64,000 nt of DNA from Ophiosphaerella korrae (lineage: Eukaryota; Ascomycota; Dothideomycetes; Pleosporales; Phaeosphaeriaceae), in NCBI GenBank assembly GCA_028456385.1, contig JALNQF010000155.1:1-64000 (forward strand), given 5' to 3'. Made by a program: the position numbers and the translations under genes. This document shows, one piece after another, positions 57,723-64,000 of the stretch. The notes below the pieces were generated by a model. It had not been told where the DNA came from, ran no database searches, and was given only the letters and a program-made list of their open reading frames with translations. Each line of letters opens with the position of its first letter. The stretch's first letter is position 1.

Positions 57723-60700
57723 ATGGGAAGTAGCGGCGGCGACTGGCCAAGTATGGATTGGCAAAGCATGCCAATTGCCATTATCGGATTGAGTTGTAAA
57801 TTTGCTGGCAATGCTAGTAATCCCGAGAAATTGTGGCAGATGCTAGCTGAAGGCAAAAGTGCATGGTCAGAGATTCCATTATCTCGATTTGATGTGAATG
57901 GAACGCACCACCCAAATCATGAGAGAATCAACTCGGTACGTTACTTTCCGGTTTTTTTGCTAGATAATTATAAATTCATATGCTAATAGAAGCCCATTTG
58001 AAAGACTAATATAAAGGGAGCGCACTTTATAGCCGAGGATCTTGGCTTATTCGACGCCGCGTTCTTCAACTTTTCTGCGGAAACAGCATCAGTAAGATAG
58101 CCAAGCTTAGCCAACTTATTTTAGAAAACTCAATTATCTTCGTAGGCTATTGATCCCCAATTTCGATTGCAATTGGAGTCGGCTTATGAGGCCTTGGAGA
58201 ATGGTAGGTAGCTACCAGATCTATATGGTGACCTCATATCGAGCCATGAATAACACATCATAGCTGGCCTTCCACTTCCAAAACTTGCGGGATCTAATAC
58301 TTCTGTGTTCGCGGGGATTTTCTCACACGACTACCATGAAGGCTTGATCCGTGACGAAGACCAACTTCCTCGGTTCCTCCCCATTGGCACGTTTTCCGCC
58401 ATGTCATCAAACAGGATTTCCCATTTTTTTGACCTTCGAGGCGCTAGTATGACGGTAGATACGGGTTGTTCCACGACGCTGGTTGCTCTTCACCAAGCAA
58501 TCAAAAACTTGCGTAATCATGAGTCGGACATGTCCATCGTAAGCGGCTCCAATCTTCTGTTGGGCCCAGATATGTTCAAGGTGTTCGGATCGCTCGGGAT
58601 GCTATCCCCGGATGGAAAGTCGTATGCTTTTGATTCCCGAGCAAACGGCTATGGCCGTGGAGAGGGGGTGGCTACCATCGTCATCAAACGACTCAATGAT
58701 GCACTTGCTTGTGGCGATCCTGTACGAGCTTTGATCCGAGAGACATGCTTGAATCAGGATGGCAAAACAGAGACTATTACAACGCCTTCACAAGAGGCAC
58801 AGGAGGAGCTTATGCAAGAGTGCTACCGCCGTGCGGGGCTGGATCCTCACGATACACAATATTTTGAAGCCCACGGGACAGGAACACCAACGGGAGATCC
58901 CATCGAAGCCCGCGCTATTGCTGCGATTTTTGGTGGGCCTTCTCGAGTAGAAGCATTACGTATTGGGTCACTAAAGACAAATATTGGTCACACAGAGTCA
59001 GCCTCCGGGCTGGCCAGTCTTATCAAGGTAGTGTTGGCTTTGGAGAAGAACCAGATACCTCCAAGCATCAACTATAAAACGCCCAATCCCAAGCTAGCAC
59101 TTGATGATTGGAATCTCAAGGTGGTAGGACATCTGGAACAGTGGCCTATGGATACACCAGATCAACCACGTCGCGCGTCTGTTAATAATTTTGGATACGG
59201 TGGTTCGAACGCTCACGTTATATTGGAGGGAGTGGACTCGAGACTCGCGAATTCCCAGCGAATAGCCAACGGCGTACCTGAAAAAGAACACAGTGCGGTA
59301 CTTGTTCTCAGCGCTCGGGATGAGAAAGCATGTCAACGCACGGTTTCCGACCTTAGGGAATATCTGCAAAATCATCGTACAACAGAGGTTTCCGAGCTGA
59401 TGCAAAATCTGAGCTACACTCTTGGGGAGCGACGTACGCTTTTTCCCTGGGTAGCTGCCAATGTAGTTCATTTCCACGATGGCAATATTGATCAAGTGAT
59501 TCAGTCGCTTGAGTCGCCCCAGTTTAAGCCAGTCCGCAGCCCAACCCGTCGTCCGCGTATCGGCATGGTCTTCACGGGCCAAGGAGCGCAATGGTATGCC
59601 ATGGGACGTGAGTTGATGAAGGCGTATCCGACCTTCAAAGCATCCCTGGAAGAGGCTGAGAGAAATCTCAAAGCTATCGGAGCTGAGTGGTCCCTAATCG
59701 AAGAGCTGCAGCGTGATGCACAGACAAGTAAAGTAAACACTACGGCGCTTAGTATACCCATATGTGTTGCACTACAAATCTCGCTCGTACGGTTATTTGA
59801 ATCATGGGATATTACACCGAATGCTGTCACGAGCCATTCTTCGGGCGAGATAGCTGCAGCATACACTGTTGGAGCTCTGACTCTACGGCAGGCAATGGCG
59901 GCGGCCTATCACCGATCCGTACTAGCAGCAGACCTAGCGATGCGTGCAGTGGGAGAAAAAGGTGGAATGATCGCTGTTGGTCTGGGAGCAATAGAAGCGC
60001 AAGAAATTCTATGCCGATTGTCCTCGAGTGACAAAGTTGTTGTAGCATGCATCAACAGTCCACAAAGCGTCACCGTAGCTGGAGATGTAAGCGCAGTGGA
60101 GGAGTTGGAAGAGTTATGCAAACAAGAGGGCGTGTTCGCACGTCGGCTACGGGTTGATACTGGCTATCATTCACACCACATGCAACCAATTGCCAAACCC
60201 TATCTCGAGCTTCTCAGGAAGCACATGAGAAGTAATCAAGGTACCATTGATGGAGAGCCTTTAGATGATGGGGAGACAACCACGGTTTCCTTCTCCTCGT
60301 CTGTCACTGGCGGCCGCATCCTCGATATACACAACCTTGCAAACCCAGAGCATTGGGTGAACAGCTTAGTGAAGCCAGTAAGATTTGTTGAAGCATTCAC
60401 TGACATGATCTTTGGTGGAGCTACCAAGGCCTCCTCAAGCAATGGCACCGGCAATATAGATGTCTTGATCGAAATCGGCCCTCACACAGCACTTGCTGCT
60501 CCCATTCGAGAGATTCTGTCGCTGCCCGAGTTTGAGGGTGTTGATATTCCCTACTATGGATCATTAGTACGGAATGAGCATGCAGGGGACAGTATGCGGT
60601 CAGCGGCTGTCAATCTGTTGCGTGAAGGTCATCCTGTCGACATGCACAGTATCAATTTCCCCCGTGGCGAGCCAGTTCTGCGTGTTCTCACTGACTTGCC

Positions 60701-63700
60701 TTCATATCCCTGGAACCATAACAATAGGCACTGGCAAGAATCGCGCATCAGCCGTTCAATTCGTGCACGAAATCAACCGCCTCATGACCTTTTGGGACTG
60801 CTCATACCGGGAATAAACCTCGAAACCGCCGCTGTATGGAGAAATATTGTGCGTGTTTCCGAGTCCTCTTGGATCAGTGACCACGTAGTTCAAAATAATA
60901 TTGTGTATCCCGGTGCTGGTTACATATGCCTTGCCATTGAGGCAATAAGACAGCTCACTCACATCCAAAACTCCACTGGGACCAGCAAAGACATCTCAGG
61001 CTATAGGCTACGGGATGTAGAGTTTCTGGCTGCCTTGGTGGTGCCTGATGACACGGATGGCATTGAGATCCAGACGAAGCTGGGACAGGTCAATGAGAAG
61101 ATTATCGGTGCTCGCGGTTGGAAACACTTTGAGGTCTGTTCCGTAACATTAGATGGTCGCTGGACTTTACATGCCAAGGGTATGATCAAGGTCGATATCG
61201 ATGGCACTTTAGCCGCTGCAAGTACTCTGGGGTTAACTAAACGCCCATTATCGAGTTATTCGCGCCATGTCGATCCCAACGATTTGTTTTCCAACCTCCG
61301 GTCCCGAGGCATTTATCACGGCCCCAAGTTTCAGAACACAACAAAGATTGTGCAAGATGGACACGAGACACGATCTGTGTCATACATCACGATAGCCGAC
61401 ACGTCACTCGTCAACGACTTGCCTCGCGATCATGTTGTACATCCAACTACTCTAGACTCAGTCGTCCTCTCGTCTTATAGTGCACTTCCTGGTGTGGGTG
61501 CCCGTGAAGATGATGCCAAATTGCCTCATTCTATCAAGAAGCTATGGGTATCTAGTGGGATCAGTCGTAATGCTGGGCATAAATTTCAATGCCATACCTC
61601 GCTGTCGTACGTGAGCTCACAAAACATGCAGGCCAACTCTTTAGTCATAGATGAGCAGGCCCTTGACTCAGAACCTGTTCTTGAGATGCAAGGGCTCGTC
61701 TGCCAATCCATGGGTCGTAGTAACAGCATGGGCGACAAAGCAAATAACAAATGGGACAGGGAGCTCTGCAGCAGAATCAAATGGGCGCCGGATCTGTCTT
61801 TGGCGCAACCCAAAGCATTTGCAGAATTTAAGAAAAAACACAGTAACTCGGCCGAAGAGGTTGACCGAGAGCTTGTCATTAGGCTAAGACGAGTGTGCGT
61901 ATACTATTGTCAGGATGCTTTACAGGGCTTGACGCCCAAGGATATCGCTCAGCTTGAGCCTCACCACATCAAGTTTTACCATTGGATGAAGGACCAAATA
62001 GAGCTTGCGTCTTCAAAGCATCTCGCCCCTGACAGTAATACGTGGAAGTCGGACAGCCTGCAAGAGCGTGAGCGTGAAATCGCCCTTGCAGCTACGCAGA
62101 GTGTCGAGGGTGAAATGGTATGCCATCTCGGGCCACATCTACTCTCCATATTGCGCGGAGAGCGGCCTCCGCTCGAAGTTATGATGGAAGGGCGGTTACT
62201 GTATAAATATTATGCTGACGCGATTCGTATGGGTCCTTCTTTGGTGCAATTGGCTGCACTACTACGTCAAGTTGTGCACAAAAATCCGCGTGCGCGAATC
62301 CTGGAGATTGGCGGAGGCACTGGAGGTGCCACTAGGCACATGCTCAAAGCGCTGGGCACAGCCGAGAATGGAGGTCCACTGGCAGCACTATGGCACTTCA
62401 CAGATGTGTCGTCCGGTTTCTTTGAAGCCGCTCGCACCGAGTTTGCAGCGTGGAGCGAGATACTAGAATTCGATAGACTGGATATTGAAAAGGATCCCGC
62501 ATCACAGGGCTTTGAACCAGCAAGTTACGATATTGTGGTAGCCTGCGAGGTGTTGCATGCAACTAAGAGTATGGCTCGAACTATGGCAAATGTACGCAGT
62601 TTGATGAAACCTGGCGCAACCTTGTTGTTGATGGAAACGACTCAAGACCAAGTGGATATTCAATTCACATTTGGCCTCCTTTCTGGCTGGTGGTTGAGCG
62701 AAGAGCCAGAGAGACAGTCTAGCCCGTCCCTTACTTTGCCATTCTGTGATAAAGTCCTCAAGGGAGCCGGATTCAGTGGTGTCGAGTTAGATGTCCCCGA
62801 CTGCGATAGCGATGATCTCTACTCAATCAGCGTCATTTTGTCCAGGGCTTCCTCTAAACAAAATGATTCTAAGTCCGTCAATGGCTCCTTGTCAGAAGAT
62901 ATCCTTCTCATCATTAGTAACAAGGAGAAGCTTCCAAGTGGCTTCTTGAAATCGCTAAAGAACAGCATCCAAGAGTCCACTGGCGGTATCGTCCCTCGTG
63001 TGGAAGCTATTGAGGATATTACAAACAGCAGCACGTATAGCGACAAAATATGTGTGTTCTTGGGCGAGGTGATGGAGCCAATCTTGCATAACGTCGATAG
63101 GACTTACTTTGAAGCAATCAAGACCATGGCAAATAGTTGCAAAGGCCTCATTTGGGTGACCGTTGGTGGTGCTGTAGAGTCAAGAAATCCGAATTGTAGC
63201 CTAAGCCACGGCTTACTACGTACTCTGCGAAACGAATACATGGGTCGACGGTATTATTCTCTGGACCTCGACGGGAAGCTGGGTGTAAATATATGGCCGC
63301 CGAGCACCGCGTCCACCGTCGCAAAGATCATCGAGCTGGGTTTCGGCCATGGCAAGCTCGAGGACACTTCGGCAGCCACCGACTTCGAGTATGCTGAGCG
63401 AGATGGAGTACTACTTGTCCCTCGGCTGTACAAAGATACCACCTTCAATAACATGCTTGCAGCCCGTCCAGCAATCGATTGGCAAAACCCTGAAACTATT
63501 CTTACAAAAGAGCCATTATTTCAATCAAATCGCCCACTGCGCTTAGAGGTTGGCGTCCCCGGTCTCCTGGATACAATTGCTTTTGCAGATCACGAGCTTG
63601 GCATATACTCATCTTTAGCTCTTGACATGGTCGAGATAGAGCCACGGGCATACGGACTCAACTTCCGCGACGTGATGGTTGCCATGGGCCAGCTTAAGGA

Positions 63701-64000
63701 GCACGTCATGGGCCTCGAATGCTCTGGTGTTATCATGCGGGTGGGCAATGAGGCTCAGGAACAAGGCTTCAAGGTTGGCGACCGCGTGATGGCACTCCTT
63801 TTGGGCCCATTCTCAACCCGCGCGCAAATCTCGTGGCACGGTGTGGTACACATGCCTGAGGGATTGAGTTTCGAGGATGCGGCATCGCTGCCAATGGTAT
63901 TCAGCACCGCTTATGTCGGCCTCGTCGATATTGCACGATTACAGAAAGGACAATCGATCTTGATCCATGCAGCAGCGGGAGGTGTTGGACAGGCCGCCAT
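57723..64000 (+). CDS. highly reducing polyketide synthase, KS-AT-DH-CMeT-ER..., partial at right edge
   Basis: 2031 residues are in the window. Exons are 57723-57935, 58005-58091, 58146-58203 and 58264 to the edge, with introns of 69, 54 and 60 bp. [27 protein letters not shown] (Cys187), [39 protein letters not shown] and Ser645 in [12 protein letters not shown] (usual GHSSG has S for the first G). DH: His993 in [10 protein letters not shown] and Asp1184 in HPTTLDSV. C-methyltransferase: [15 protein letters not shown] near 1467, motif intact. [15 protein letters not shown] and [10 protein letters not shown] near 2025, just before the edge. KR and ACP are expected downstream. It probably makes the reduced, possibly methylated chain offered to the NR-PKS SAT domain. 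Confidence 0.95.

Overview
The window is nuclear DNA from a filamentous ascomycete. The genes carry short spliceosomal introns (mostly 43-95 bp, GT...AG, with CTAAC/CTGAC-like branch sites). Fungal-only families are present (Zn2Cys6 regulators, iterative polyketide synthases, a HET fragment). AT-rich blocks almost lacking CA and TG dinucleotides indicate repeat-induced point mutation (RIP). A Pleosporales-like Dothideomycete is my inference from the overall gene style; no marker in the window proves it.

Layout. (1) 1-11.9 kb is transposon-derived. It holds a 4.4 kb RIP-degraded block, an aminoglycoside-phosphotransferase-like gene, a 196-bp tandem array split by a pogo/Fot-type element, a 54-aa cysteine-rich gene with a 14-bp first exon, a truncated HET gene next to a dispersed repeat, and a second decayed pogo transposase. 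(2) 11.9-20.7 kb is a GC-rich housekeeping block: HUT1-like nucleotide-sugar transporter, three-KH RNA-binding protein, zinc alcohol dehydrogenase, Yippee protein and TPR/J-domain co-chaperone. (3) 21.3 kb to the right edge looks like one secondary-metabolite gene cluster.

The cluster contains, in order: a Zn2Cys6 regulator, an FAD monooxygenase, a single-exon non-reducing PKS (SAT-KS-AT-PT-ACP-CMeT-R, 2756 aa), a sugar-lactone-oxidase-like flavoprotein with an in-frame TAG, two berberine-bridge-type FAD oxidoreductases, a DUF3237 protein, a short-chain dehydrogenase, two further regulators, an MFS exporter, a CipB/ToxD-like zinc-binding dehydrogenase, and a highly reducing PKS (KS-AT-DH-CMeT-ER...) that runs off the right edge. 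The expected logic (inference) is as follows. The HR-PKS makes a reduced chain. The SAT domain loads it onto the NR-PKS, which extends, C-methylates and cyclises it. The R domain releases an aromatic aldehyde, and the flavoenzymes hydroxylate or dearomatise it. The gene set most resembles sorbicillinoid clusters (HR-PKS, NR-PKS, FAD monooxygenase, BBE oxidase, MFS, two regulators), but azaphilone-type products are also possible. Palindromic CCG-Nx-CGG sites in two cluster promoters are candidate binding sites for the local Zn2Cys6 proteins.

Exon boundaries were placed by hand from splice motifs and reading-frame continuity. No alignment or search was run.
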